Shown: positions 16,397 to 26,085 of the stretch, one piece after another
Position numbering within the stretch: the first letter of the stretch is position 1
Layout of the letters: every line of letters starts with the position of its first letter
Source: an uncultured Alphaproteobacteria bacterium
GTDB lineage: Bacteria; Pseudomonadota; Alphaproteobacteria; UBA8366; GCA-2717185
Length of the DNA stretch: 64,000 nt
Direction of reading: 5' to 3'
Assembly: GCA_943788635.1 (NCBI GenBank)
Contig: CALSRA010000025.1
Coordinates: 1 to 64,000 of the forward strand
The notes under the pieces: generated by a model
What the model was told of the DNA's origin: nothing
Seen by the model: only the letters and a program-made list of their open reading frames with translations
Databases searched by the model: none
Translations under genes and position numbers: made by a program

Positions 16397-17157
16397 CCGC
16401 CAATTCACTGACATCATGGGTTCTGGAAGGGATTCCGCTGGTCCGGCCCGGCGACGACCTGGCAACGATCCTGCTGGAGGCTGCCGGGGATGACCTGCGC
16501 GACGGTGACGTGCTTGTTGTGGCGCAGAAAGTCTTCTCCAAGGCGCAGGACCGCTATGCCGCGCTGAACACCGTCACACCGTCCCCGGAAGCGGAGGCAC
16601 TGGCGGTGGAAACGGAAAAGGACCCGCGCGTCGTCGAACTGATCCTGGGCGAATCCCGCGAAGTCCTGCGCAAGCGACCCGGGGTAATCATCGTCGTCCA
16701 CCGGCTCGGTATGGTCATGGCCAACGCGGGGATCGATGCATCCAATGTGGAACGGGCGGATGATGACAGCGAGCAGGTGTTGTTGCTGCCGGTCGACCCG
16801 GATCATGACTGTGCGCATTTGCGTGGTGAAATTCGTGCCCGAAAAGGCGTGGATGTTGCCGTGATCATGAATGACAGCGTCGGCCGTGCCTGGCGCAGCG
16901 GCACGGTGGGCATCGCCATCGGCGCATCAGGCGTGCCCTCGCTGCGGGACCTGCGCGGACAGGACGACATGTTCGGCCGGCCGCTGCAATCCTCGATCGT
17001 CGGTGTGGCGGATGAACTGGCGGCGGCCGCCTCGATCCTGCAGGGGCAGGCGGCGGAAGCGGCGCCGGCGGTTGTGATCCGTGGCGTCGACCTTTCGGGG
17101 CGGGAAATACCGGCGAAGGGATTGATCCGCGACGTGTCGGAGGATCTGTTCCGGTGA
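16393..17157 (+). CDS. cofE: F420-0:gamma-glutamyl ligase (CofE, stand-alone)
   Basis: The 254-residue protein matches CofE throughout: LEGIPLVRPGDDLATILLEA, DGDVLVVAQKVFSKAQDR, HRLGMVMANAGIDASN, VIMNDSVGRAWRSGTVGIAIG and the C-terminal RGVDLSGREIPAKGLIRDVS region (residues quoted in separate blocks). It adds L-glutamates to F420-0 using GTP. It lacks the C-terminal FMN nitroreductase domain found in actinobacterial FbiB. It starts at GTG inside the npdG stop and overlaps cofD by four bases (GTGA), so the operon is tightly coupled. Confidence 0.94.
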   Translation: MTANSLTSWVLEGIPLVRPGDDLATILLEAAGDDLRDGDVLVVAQKVFSKAQDRYAALNTVTPSPEAEALAVETEKDPRVVELILGESREVLRKRPGVIIVVHRLGMVMANAGIDASNVERADDDSEQVLLLPVDPDHDCAHLRGEIRARKGVDVAVIMNDSVGRAWRSGTVGIAIGASGVPSLRDLRGQDDMFGRPLQSSIVGVADELAAAASILQGQAAEAAPAVVIRGVDLSGREIPAKGLIRDVSEDLFR

Positions 17158-18104
17158 GCACACCGCGTTGTCTGGCACTGTCCGGCGGGGTTGGCGGGGC
17201 GAAGCTCGCACTCGGCCTGTTGCATGCGATGCCGCCGGAAGACCTGTTGATCGTGGCGAATACCGGCGATGATTTCGATCATCTGGGCCTGCGAATATGC
17301 CCGGATATCGATACGGTCACTTATACGTTGTCCGGGTTGGCCAATCCGACTCTGGGCTGGGGGCGGGGCGATGAAACCTGGTCTTTCATGGAAACGGTGG
17401 AAAGCCTGGGCGGCGAACACTGGTTCCGGCTGGGTGATCGCGATCTGGCGTTGCATGTGGAACGGACGCGACGGCTGGGCGATGGCCAGTCGCTCAGTGC
17501 GATTACGGCCGAGGTTGCGAAGCGTCTGGGCATTGCGGCGCGCATTGCACCGATGAGCGACGACCCGGTACGGACCATTGTGGAAACGCCCGATGGTCCG
17601 CTCGCCTTCCAGCATTATTTCGTGCGTGAACAATGCCGTCCCACGGTTACCGGTTTCCGCTTCGAGGGGGCGGAGATTGCCACGCCAGGTTCGGCATTGA
17701 CCAACGCATTGGCGGGCGAGGGGCCGGGTATGGTTGTTATCTGTCCGTCCAACCCCTTCATCAGTATTGACCCGATTCTAACCCTTCCCGGCGTTCGGGA
17801 CATGCTGGTTCGCAGTGCGGCGCCGGTCATTGCCGTGTCGCCGATTGTCGGCGGTCAGGCGATCAAGGGGCCGACGGCGAAAATGCTGTCTGAACTGGGT
17901 TTGCCGTCGACGGCGCTCGCGGTAGCCGAACATTATCAGGGGGTGGTTGACGGGTTCGTGCTGGACCGGGCAGATTCCGATGCGGAAGACGCCGTGCGGG
18001 AACTGGGCTGTGAGGTTCTGGTCACGAATACGGTGATGAAATCTTTACAGGATCGTGTATCGTTGGCGCGCGACGTGATCGCGTTTTCTGCACGGTTATC
18101 GTAG
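17154..18104 (+). CDS. cofD: 2-phospho-L-lactate transferase (CofD/FbiA)
   Basis: The 316-residue protein begins with the CofD signature LALSGGVGGAKLALGLL (GGVGGAK near residue 11) and ANTGDDFDHLGLRICPDID. DETWSFMETVESLGG, CPSNPFISIDPIL and SPIVGGQAIKGPTAKM follow. It joins the lactyl- or enolpyruvyl-phospho-guanosine donor to Fo, forming F420-0 or dehydro-F420-0. It starts at GTG overlapping the cofE stop. The frame is intact. Confidence 0.95.
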   Translation: MSTPRCLALSGGVGGAKLALGLLHAMPPEDLLIVANTGDDFDHLGLRICPDIDTVTYTLSGLANPTLGWGRGDETWSFMETVESLGGEHWFRLGDRDLALHVERTRRLGDGQSLSAITAEVAKRLGIAARIAPMSDDPVRTIVETPDGPLAFQHYFVREQCRPTVTGFRFEGAEIATPGSALTNALAGEGPGMVVICPSNPFISIDPILTLPGVRDMLVRSAAPVIAVSPIVGGQAIKGPTAKMLSELGLPSTALAVAEHYQGVVDGFVLDRADSDAEDAVRELGCEVLVTNTVMKSLQDRVSLARDVIAFSARLS

Positions 18105-18126
18105 TCAGGGGAGCCCGTAAGCGGAT

Positions 18127-18792
18127 ATGTGGGCCGTTATACCAGCCAAGAATTTTGCCGAAGCCAAGCAACGGCTCGGTGCTGTCTTGACCGCCGAGGA
18201 GCGGCAGGGCCTGTTTGCGGCCATGTTCGAAGACGTGTTGGCGACGCTGACCTCTGTTTCAGGGCTCGAAGGCGTGCTTGTCGTGACGCGCGACCCGCAC
18301 GCGATGGCGTTGGCGTCGCAATACGGCGCACAGGTGCTGGAAGAAACGGAAAACCGGGGACAGACTGCCGCGGTCGAGGCCGCCGCATCATGGCTCAAGG
18401 GGCAGGGCGCCAAGGGCATGGTTGCCGTGCCGGGGGATGTCCCCTTGGTGCCGGCGGATGAAATTGCGCAGGTTCTGGCAGCGCATGGTGATACGCCGGC
18501 AATGACGATCGTTCCCGCGCAGGACGAGCGCGGTTCGAACTGTATTGCCTGTTCGCCACCGGACCTGATCCCGTTCCGCTTTGGCAATGACAGCTTCAAG
18601 CCACATCTTAAAGAAGCCGCAGACAAGGGTGTAATACCTGTTATTTTACCGCGTCCTGGTTTGGGGCTGGATATTGATCGACCGGACGACCTGGCGGAAT
18701 TGGCCGCTGCGCCCGGGGATAGCCGCGCACAGCGCTGGCTGCGGGATCGGGGCATTGCCGATCGGCTGCCAAACGGGGAAACCGCCGCATGA
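18127..18792 (+). CDS. cofC: 2-phospho-L-lactate/PEP guanylyltransferase (CofC/FbiD)
   Basis: The 221-residue protein starts MWAVIPAKNFAEAKQRLGAVL, the nucleotidyltransferase loop of CofC. VAVPGDVPLVPADEI holds the metal-binding Asp, followed by DERGSNCIACSPPDLIPFRFG and LGLDIDRPDDL. It activates a three-carbon phospho-acid with GTP to make the CofD donor; whether that is 2-phospholactate, PEP or 3-phosphoglycerate cannot be told by eye. It overlaps the fbiC start by four bases (ATGA). Confidence 0.93.
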   Translation: MWAVIPAKNFAEAKQRLGAVLTAEERQGLFAAMFEDVLATLTSVSGLEGVLVVTRDPHAMALASQYGAQVLEETENRGQTAAVEAAASWLKGQGAKGMVAVPGDVPLVPADEIAQVLAAHGDTPAMTIVPAQDERGSNCIACSPPDLIPFRFGNDSFKPHLKEAADKGVIPVILPRPGLGLDIDRPDDLAELAAAPGDSRAQRWLRDRGIADRLPNGETAA

Positions 18793-21197
18793 TTGACCGC
18801 GAAACCGCATTGTCCTTTGCGGAGAGCAGCGACCTTGATTCCCTGATGGCACAAGCATCCGCCATTCGTGATTCTGCGTATCCGGGTACCGTAAGTTATT
18901 CCCGCAAGGTATTCATCCCGCTGACGCAATTGTGCCGCGACGTCTGCCATTACTGCACCTTCGCCCACGCGCCCCGCAATCTGCAGCAGGCCTATCTCTC
19001 GCCCGAGCAGGTGCTCGACGTCGCCCGCGCCGGGCAAGCTGGCCGGTTGCAAGGAGGCGCTGTTCACCCTCGGCGATAAGCCGGAGCTGCGCTATGCCGC
19101 GGCCCGCGAGGCGCTGGCCGAGATGGGATACGCGACGACCCTGGAGTACCTCAGGGCGATGGCGCTGTTGGTTTTCGAGGAAACCGGCCTGATGCCGCAT
19201 CTCAACCCCGGGGTGATGACATCCGGAGAGATCGCCAGCCTGCGCGAGGCCTCGGTCAGCATGGGTATCATGCTGGAGAGCGCCTCGAGCCGTCTGATGG
19301 AGAAGGGCGGCTGTCATCATGGCTCGCCCGACAAGGATCCGGCGGTGCGTCTGGAGACCATGAGCGAGGCTGGACGTCAGAAGGTGCCGTTCACCAGCGG
19401 CATCCTCATCGGCATCGGCGAGACCCGGGCCGAGCGGATCGAGGCGCTGCTGGCGCTACGGGATCAGCACGACGCTCATGGCCATATCCAAGAGGTCATC
19501 ATCCAGAACTTCCGCGCCAAACCCGGTACCAAGATGTTTGACGCGCCGGAGCCGAATCTGGAAGACCTGCAATGGACGATCGCGGTGGCGCGGCTGATCC
19601 TGGGGCCGGATATGTCGATCCAGGCGCCGCCGAATCTCTCCTACGGCGATGCCGCGCGGTTGATTCCCGCCGGTATCAATGATTGGGGCGGCGTCTCTCC
19701 GGTGACGCCCGATCACGTGAACCCCGAGGCGCCCTGGCCGCATTTGGACGTCCTGACCCGCGATACCGCCGGCATGGGCAAGATCCTGGTCGAGCGGCTG
19801 TCGGTCTATCCGGACTATGCCCGCGACGTGGAGACCTGGCTTGATCCGGGGTTCCGGCACATGTCCTGTCGGCCTCGGACGCCGACGGCCTGGCGAGAAC
19901 CGAGGATTGGGCGCCGGGTCGCGCCGAGGCTCCGGACAATCCGATCCCGGAATTGGACGTCACCCCGGGCTTTCTGGCGCATGACGATCTCGACGCGGTT
20001 CTCGATAGCGCGATGTCCGGCGACTCGCTCACGGAACGCGAGATCCTGCGGCTGTTTCACGCTCGTGACGGCGAGGTCGAGACCATCGCCAAGGCCGCCG
20101 ACGAGTTGCGCCGCAAGATGAACGGCGACACCGTGCGCTATGTCGTCAACCGCAACATCAACTACACCAATGTCTGTTATTTCGGCTGCAAGTTCTGCGC
20201 CTTTTCCAAGGGCAAGACCCAGGAGAGCCTGCGCGGCAAGCCCTATGATCTGGCGATGGACGAGATCGTGCGCCGGGCCGAGGAAGCCTGGGATCGCGGC
20301 GCGACCGAGGTCTGCATGCAGGGCGGTATTCACCCCGACTATACCGGCAACCTATCTGGATATCTGCCGGGCCGTGAAAGCGGCGGTGCCGGACATGCAC
20401 GTACACGCCTTCTCGCCGCTTGAGGTCATCAGGGCGCGGAGACGCTGGGCATTGCCAACTAGGCATATCTCGGACGCTGCACGACGCCGGGCTGGGCACG
20501 CTGCCCGGGAACCGCGGCCGAGTGCTGGACGACGAGGTCCGCGCCATCCTGTGCCCGGACAAGGTCAACACCGCGCAATGGCTCGACGTGCATCGAGCCG
20601 CGCATGCGCCGGGTTGCGCACGACCTCGACCATCATGTACGGCCATGTGGACGCCGGCACTGGGCGCGCCATCTGCTGCGGCTGCGCGAGTTGCAGGAGA
20701 GACCGGCGGTTTCACCGAATTCGTGCCCTGCCCTTCGTGCCGAGGAGGCGCCGATCTATCTGAAGGGCCGTGCGCGCGCGCGGCCCGACCTTCCGCGAGC
20801 CGTGCTGATGCACGCGGTGGCGCGGCTGGCCCTGCATCCGCTCATCACCAATATCCAGACCTCCTGGGTGAAAATGGGTCCGACGGGGTCGGCCTGCGTC
20901 TGAATGCCGGGCTCAATGACTCGGCGGCACCTTGATGAACGAGACCATCACCCGCGCCGCCGGGGCCTGCCATGGCCAGGAATTGCCGCCGCGAGCAGAT
21001 GGACGCGGTGATCCGCGCGCTGGGCCGCGAGCCCGGGCCAGCGTACGACCTTTTATGGCGCGCCGCCGGAAGAACAGACCCGCGCCTCTTTTGGCGCACC
21101 GGTGCTGGATGACGTGGTCAATACACCGGCGCGCCGATACGAACGGGATGTGAAACCCGTGCTCTACCGGCCGGGACTCGCCGGCGCGGCGGAGTAG
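18789..21197 (+). pseudogene. fbiC: FbiC: 7,8-didemethyl-8-hydroxy-5-deazariboflavin (Fo) synthase, CofG-CofH fusion, multiply frameshifted
   Basis: The overall span (2409 bases, about 800 codons) equals a full-length FbiC. The CofG half has the radical-SAM motif CRDVCHYC in [19 protein letters not shown], then [16 protein letters not shown] and [18 protein letters not shown]. The CofH half has CYFGCKFCAFSKGK and TEVCMQGGIHPDYTG. Near the end come TNIQTSWVKMGPDGV and GGTLMNETITRAAGACHGQ, in changing frames. The frame breaks near 19033 (extra G), 19861 (lost G), 20350, and many times between 20430 and 21100. The first ~170 bases resemble the operon in composition, while the rest is clearly more GC-rich, so the gene looks mosaic. 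FbiC makes Fo from tyrosine and a flavin precursor and is essential for F420. If the breaks are real the pathway is dead; an assembly artefact is at least as likely. Confidence 0.85.
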
Positions 21198-21206
21198 GCC
21201 CGGAGC

Positions 21207-21800
21207 CTATTGCGGGCAGGGATGTTCTGCTGCGTTGGTGTCGCAAAGCCTGACGGCACCAAGAAATGCTGTCCATTCAGCGAACTTTTCCGCCGACACG
21301 GGAATATTCGGCATTTCGAAGGACGGACCGCGCCAGACAAGCTGGACATAGTGGAAGTTTTCGCCGGTTGAATAGACCCGCAGCATGGCCACGGATCCCT
21401 TGCCGCTGTCGGTGTTGAGCGTGCAAGTCATCGTGATCCGGGCGGATGGATAGCCGTTATGGGTATCGGTTACAGTGTCCTGGGTATGGAATTCAACGCA
21501 ACCCTTGTCGGCCGGCCGGTTCTTGGTCTGGGCCATATAGGTGGGGGCATCCATCTGGAAACCGCGGAAGGTCTGGACGATGATCTTGTCGGTCCAGCCG
21601 TCTTCCGTCTGCGCCTGCGGGATGAAATGACCGATGGAATGGCGCGCGCTGTCCCGTCCGTAAACCTGCTTGTACCCTTCGGGCAGCGGCACATGGAAAT
21701 TCTCGCCCGAATGTAGATCTTCAGCCTGTAGCGTGAAGGGAAGCGAGAGCACGGCGAGCGTCAGCGCGGCCGATCTCCATAATGTTGCCAATTGCATCAA
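21207..21800 (-). CDS. Secreted/periplasmic protein of unknown function
   Basis: The 197-residue protein has an N-terminal signal peptide (LWRSAALTLAVLSLPFTLQA, cleavage likely after LQA). The mature part contains GENFHVPLPEGYK and NGYPSARITMTCTL. Three cysteines in the mature chain may form disulfides. I do not recognise the family. It lies just downstream, on the same strand, of two luciferase-like monooxygenase genes and is convergent with fbiC, its stop about 10 bases from the fbiC stop. Confidence 0.75.
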   Translation of the reverse strand: MMQLATLWRSAALTLAVLSLPFTLQAEDLHSGENFHVPLPEGYKQVYGRDSARHSIGHFIPQAQTEDGWTDKIIVQTFRGFQMDAPTYMAQTKNRPADKGCVEFHTQDTVTDTHNGYPSARITMTCTLNTDSGKGSVAMLRVYSTGENFHYVQLVWRGPSFEMPNIPVSAEKFAEWTAFLGAVRLCDTNAAEHPCPQ

Positions 21801-21821
21801 TTACCTCGCTTGTTGTTGTCT

Positions 21822-22850
21822 TTACAGCCCCTGTTCGACCAGCGGTCGGACTTCCTCGGCAAAGCGTGTCATGGATTCCAGCACCAGTTCCTGGGGAATG
21901 CCAACCCAGTGGAACTGCAGCACCAGGTGATTGATCCCGCATTGCCGGTTCTGGGCAATGATCTGCTCGGCGATTTCTTCCGGCGAACCGAGCAGGAAAC
22001 GATCTTCCAGCAGTTCGTCGTAATCGAGGGCCAGATTATCGTCGCCCTTGGGCATTACCTTGTCCTGACCCCACTGGTGATAAATCTTGTATTTCTCTTC
22101 CAGGAACGGTTTGGCGGTGTTGATTGCCTCTTCGCGCGAATTGGCGACGAAAATTTCCCGGGCGATGGGGATCTCGTCGGGGAAGGGCTTGTTGAACCTG
22201 TCGAGCGCCCGCTTGTAGACCTCGACCTGCCGTTCGATTGTCTCCATTCGCTGATGCGGGTTCATGAACCAGACATCGGCCAGTTCGGCCGCCCGCTCGA
22301 TGGCGACATCGGCATTAGCACCCATCCAGATCGGTGGGGTTGGCTTTTGCAGTGGTTTCATCGACAGGGTCGCATCCATCAACTCGAAATGCGAACCTTT
22401 CATGGACACATGGTCCTCGGTCCACAACCGTTTGACCGCTTCGAGGTTTTCGATAAAGCGCGGGACCCGTTCTTTTTGCGTTGTGCCAAATCCTCGGAAC
22501 TCCACCTCGCGATAGCCTAACCCGCAACCGAATATCAGGCGTCCGCCGGACATGACGTCGATAGAGGCAAGCTGTTCAGCAAGGTCGAGCGGTTTCTGCA
22601 GGGAAAGCAATACGATACCGGTCAGCAGTCGCAGGCTGGGGGCTTCCGTCATGATGCGGGACAGGAACGGCAATTGCTGGAATTCCTGCAGCGGATAGCC
22701 TGCGAAATGCGAATTTTTCATCAGCGAATCGAAGCCGAGTTTTTCCGCCAGTCGCGCCTGTTCGACATGTTCTGCAAAGCCTTGTTGCATGTCGAAACCG
22801 GCGGCGTACTGGGTCCGCATGCCGATTCCGTATTGCATCTTCCCGGCCAT
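21822..22850 (-). CDS. Luciferase-like monooxygenase (LLM) family oxidoreductase, paralogue A
   Basis: The 342-residue bacterial-luciferase-fold protein has the blocks LRLLTGIVLLSLQKPLDLAE, SGGRLIFGCGLGYREVEF, GTTQKERVPRFIENL and PIWMGANADVAIERAAELAD. These mark the F420- or FMN-dependent TIM-barrel superfamily. It is about 60% similar by eye to the next gene upstream, so the two are tandem duplicates. Its closeness to the F420 operon and npdG makes F420H2 a plausible cofactor, but FMNH2 cannot be excluded. The substrate is unknown. Confidence 0.88.
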   Translation of the reverse strand: MAGKMQYGIGMRTQYAAGFDMQQGFAEHVEQARLAEKLGFDSLMKNSHFAGYPLQEFQQLPFLSRIMTEAPSLRLLTGIVLLSLQKPLDLAEQLASIDVMSGGRLIFGCGLGYREVEFRGFGTTQKERVPRFIENLEAVKRLWTEDHVSMKGSHFELMDATLSMKPLQKPTPPIWMGANADVAIERAAELADVWFMNPHQRMETIERQVEVYKRALDRFNKPFPDEIPIAREIFVANSREEAINTAKPFLEEKYKIYHQWGQDKVMPKGDDNLALDYDELLEDRFLLGSPEEIAEQIIAQNRQCGINHLVLQFHWVGIPQELVLESMTRFAEEVRPLVEQGL

Positions 22851-22886
22851 ATCAGTTCCCTTCCAAATGCTGCCCTTCTTGACGGA

Positions 22887-23912
22887 TCATAAGGCCTGCG
22901 CAACGCGCGGAAAGACTTCCTCTGCCAGCATCTGCATCGAATCGGTCGTCGCGGTCAGCGGCGTTCCCGGCCATTGCATGCTGGCGATAATATGATTGGC
23001 GCCGGTCCGTTTGTGCAGGTCGACCACCTGTTCAGTAACTTCATTGGGGGACCCGATCAGGAAGCGATCACGCGCCAGTTCGTCGAATTCCAGCCCCAGG
23101 TCGTCGTCGCCCTCGGGCATCGCCTTGTCCTGTCCCCATTCGTGATAGACCTTGTATTTGACAGCCAGCGATTCGCCGCAAATTCGCAGGGCCTCTTCCT
23201 TGGTCTTGGCGACGAAAACCTCGCGCCGGATCGGGAATTCTTCCGGCATCGGCTTGTTGTATTCGTCCAGCGCGGCCTTGTAGACATCGACCTGGCGGGC
23301 GATCGTGTCGATCCGGTTATGCGGGTTCATGTACCAGCAGTCGCCGATGCGTGCCGCGCGCCGGATGGCGGGGTCGGCATTGGCCCCGACCCAGATCGGC
23401 GGGTTGGGCTTCTGGACGGGTTTCAGCGATACCGATGCGTCTTCCAGTTCGAAATGCGAACCTTTCATATTGACGTTGTTTTCCGTCCACAATCGCTTGA
23501 TGGCGATCAGGTTTTCCTCGAATCGGGGCACCCGCTCCTTCTGAGTCGTACCGAAGGCTTTGAACTCGACCTCGCGATACCCGAGCGCGATGCCGAAAAT
23601 CAGCCGCCCGCCGGAAATGACATCAATGGATGCCAACTGTTCGGCGATATCCAGTGGCTTGTGCAGCGACAGCAGAACGATACCGGCATTGAGCCGTACA
23701 TTTGGCGCTTCCCGTGCCAATGCGGCCAGGAACGGGATCTGCTGGACATCCTGCAGCGGGTATCCCGCGTAGTGCGACCCCTTGGTGACACAGGAAAACC
23801 CCAGACTATCGGCCAGCTTCCCCTGCAGCATCAGCTCGTTGAAGCGCTGGGTCATATCGTCTTCCTGCGGGAACTGGCCGCGCAGCATGAGACCGAACTG
23901 GATTGCCGTCAT
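22887..23912 (-). CDS. Luciferase-like monooxygenase (LLM) family oxidoreductase, paralogue B
   Basis: The 341-residue protein starts MTAIQFGLMLRGQFPQEDD; I chose this ATG because the six residues before it are unlike the family and GGAGAGG lies upstream. Blocks VRLNAGIVLLSLHKPLDIAE, GGRLIFGIALGYREVEFKAF and PPIWVGANADPAIRRAARIG parallel paralogue A. It is the first gene of a three-gene minus-strand group ending with the secreted protein at 21207. The cofactor and substrate comments given for paralogue A apply. Confidence 0.88.
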   Translation of the reverse strand: MTAIQFGLMLRGQFPQEDDMTQRFNELMLQGKLADSLGFSCVTKGSHYAGYPLQDVQQIPFLAALAREAPNVRLNAGIVLLSLHKPLDIAEQLASIDVISGGRLIFGIALGYREVEFKAFGTTQKERVPRFEENLIAIKRLWTENNVNMKGSHFELEDASVSLKPVQKPNPPIWVGANADPAIRRAARIGDCWYMNPHNRIDTIARQVDVYKAALDEYNKPMPEEFPIRREVFVAKTKEEALRICGESLAVKYKVYHEWGQDKAMPEGDDDLGLEFDELARDRFLIGSPNEVTEQVVDLHKRTGANHIIASMQWPGTPLTATTDSMQMLAEEVFPRVAQAL

Positions 23913-24024
23913 GGTGTGTCCTCTCCTCAATAAAGATATTTGCAGGTAAGTTAGCCCGCAGGTGCGCCGCTGTCACATGTGCCGCATCTGCTTAATGATC
24001 GTTTCATCGCCGAAAGGGAAACCT

Positions 24025-25071
24025 ATGCGAGTCGCCACCACCGTGCCGAAGAATAACCTGCAACTGGTGCCCGATGCGGCGCGGCATGTGGAGGCATCAG
24101 GATTCGATTCGATCCGGATGATGGAAAATTCAAACAATCCCTTCCTGTCGCTTGCCGTTGCGGCGACGGCGACGGAACGGGTTGAGTTGATGACGGGCAT
24201 CGCCATTGCCTTTGCCCGTACGCCAATGGCGGTTGCCGGGATGTCGCATGATCTGCACCTCGCATCCGGTGGGCGTTTCAAGCTGGGTCTGGGGACACAG
24301 GTGAAGGGGCATAATGAACGGCGCTTCAGTGTGCCCTGGACGCCGCCCGCGCCGCGCATGCGGGAGTATATCGAAGTACTGCGCGCGATATGGCGCTGTT
24401 GGGAAAAAGGCGAAAAACCCGATTACAACGGGGAGCACTATCGTTTCAATCTGATGACGCCGCATTTCGTGCCCGAGGTGACCAACCTGCCGATGGTGCC
24501 GATCACCGTTGCTGCTGTCGGACCGGCGATGCTGCGGTTGGCCGGGTCGCATTGCGACGGCGTTCAGTTGCATCCGTTCTGCACCCGCAAGTATGTAGAG
24601 GAAGCGGTTTTGCCCAAGCTCGCCGATGGCTGGGCGAAAAATGGTCTGTCGCGCGAGAATTTCGAAATTTCCGGCGGTGGCTTCGTCGTGACCGGGCCGG
24701 ATGAGGAAACGGTGTCGAAGATATTCGAATATGTTCGCTTCCGCGTCGCCTTTTACGGGTCAACCCGCGCCTATTGGCCTGTCTTTGAAATGCATGGGTT
24801 GAATGATCTGGGGCAGAAATTGAACGCAATGGTCCGCGCGGAACAATGGGACCAGATTGCACAGGAAATTTCGGACGATGTGGTTCATCTGTTCGCGGCC
24901 GTGGGCACCCATGACACGATTGCGAAGGCAATCGAGACCCGCTTTGGCGGATTGAGCGATGCCATGGACGCCATTCACGCGCCGGATGCGGACCCGGGAC
25001 TGACGCCGGATGTCATTCAGGACATCCAGCGTATCCCGTCGCGGTTCGAACGATTCGATACGCGCTGGTAG
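24025..25071 (+). CDS. LLM-class F420-dependent oxidoreductase (TIGR03617-like)
   Basis: The 348-residue protein starts MRVATTVPKNNLQLVPDAAR behind AAAGGGA. ELMTGIAIAFARTPMAVAGM, SGGRFKLGLGTQVKGHNERR and WTPPAPRMREYIEVLRAIW are characteristic of a set of LLM proteins that co-occur with F420 biosynthesis. It is divergent from paralogues A and B and distant from them in sequence. It would use F420H2 to reduce or hydroxylate an unknown substrate. An IS5 copy begins 20 bases after its stop. Confidence 0.88.
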   Translation: MRVATTVPKNNLQLVPDAARHVEASGFDSIRMMENSNNPFLSLAVAATATERVELMTGIAIAFARTPMAVAGMSHDLHLASGGRFKLGLGTQVKGHNERRFSVPWTPPAPRMREYIEVLRAIWRCWEKGEKPDYNGEHYRFNLMTPHFVPEVTNLPMVPITVAAVGPAMLRLAGSHCDGVQLHPFCTRKYVEEAVLPKLADGWAKNGLSRENFEISGGGFVVTGPDEETVSKIFEYVRFRVAFYGSTRAYWPVFEMHGLNDLGQKLNAMVRAEQWDQIAQEISDDVVHLFAAVGTHDTIAKAIETRFGGLSDAMDAIHAPDADPGLTPDVIQDIQRIPSRFERFDTRW

Positions 25072-25091
25072 CGAGGGCGCAGCCTGTCTAA

Positions 25092-26024
25092 GTGTCCGGC
25101 CCGAAATGAGTTGAGTGATTTCAGTAAGTTGTGATTCTCTCGTTTGTGTTGAAGCAAATGAGGAGACACAACATGTGGACTGAGATCACCCGCCCGCAGT
25201 TTGATCGTTCGAGCCTTCGTTACGCAAGCGACTTGACGGATAAGGAGTGGCGTTTGATTTCGCCATTATTGTCCCCGCCGCGTCGATTAGGCCGCCCGCG
25301 AACCACGGATTTTCGAGAAGTGGTGAATGGGATTTTTTATGTGGCGCGCACCGGTTGCCAATGGCGCATGGTGCCCCGGGAATTTCCGCCACGCAGTACG
25401 ATCCAGCGATATTTTTACGCTTGGCGCTCGGATGGAACCTTGCACGTCATCAATCGCCAACTGGTGATGTCGATGCGGGAAACCTCTGGGCGCACGACCA
25501 GCCCGACCGCCGGGGTGATCGACAGCCAGACGGTGAAAACCACGGAAAGCGGCGGTGTTCGGGGCTATGACGCGGGAAAGAAGGTCAAAGGGCGCAAGCG
25601 TCATATCGTGACCGACACAGGCGGCTTTCTGGTCGCCGTCATGGTTCACAGCCGCCGATATCCAGGATCGCGACGGCGCGCCCGCGCTGTTGGCGTCGAT
25701 ACGCCACGCCTTTCCCCGGTTGCGCCATGTTTTCGCCGATGGTGGTTACGCGGGACCGAAGTTGCGCGACGCGCTGGCCAAACTTGGGAAGTGGACCGTG
25801 CAGATCGTCAAGCGCTCCGACGCCGCCAAGGGGTTCGTATTGTTGCCCCGCCGCTGGGTGGTTGAGCGCACCTTCGCTTGGCTCGGTCGTAACCGCCGTC
25901 TCGCCAAAGATTTCGAGGAAACCATCGAAAGCGCGGAGGCATGGCTCCTGATCGCCAGCATTCAACTGCTCGCCCGACGATTGGCAAGAGCATGAAAACA
26001 TGGATATCATTTCGAGTCAGACTC
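25092..26024 (+). mobile_element. IS5-family (IS427-type) insertion sequence, copy 2
   Basis: The element is 933 bp with the same ends as copy 1 and a TAA target duplication at 25089-25091 and 26025-26027. One extra A near 25650 makes it a base longer than the other copies and breaks the transposase frame. It lies between the LLM gene and a small membrane-protein gene without breaking either. Confidence 0.95.
25173..25995 (+). pseudogene. IS5-family transposase, copy 2 (frameshifted)
   Basis: It is identical to copy 3 over almost its whole length, but an inserted A in GTTCACAGCC (near 25650) shifts the frame after AVMVH. The second Asp and the Glu of the DDE triad are now in another frame (VFADGGYAG and VVERTFAW remain readable there). 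This copy can move only if transposase is supplied by another copy. Confidence 0.92.
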
Positions 26025-26085
26025 TAAGAGCGTATCACCCGAGTATCCCATCAAACCTCAGCTTCAAGACAGTTGAAGGAGAAAA

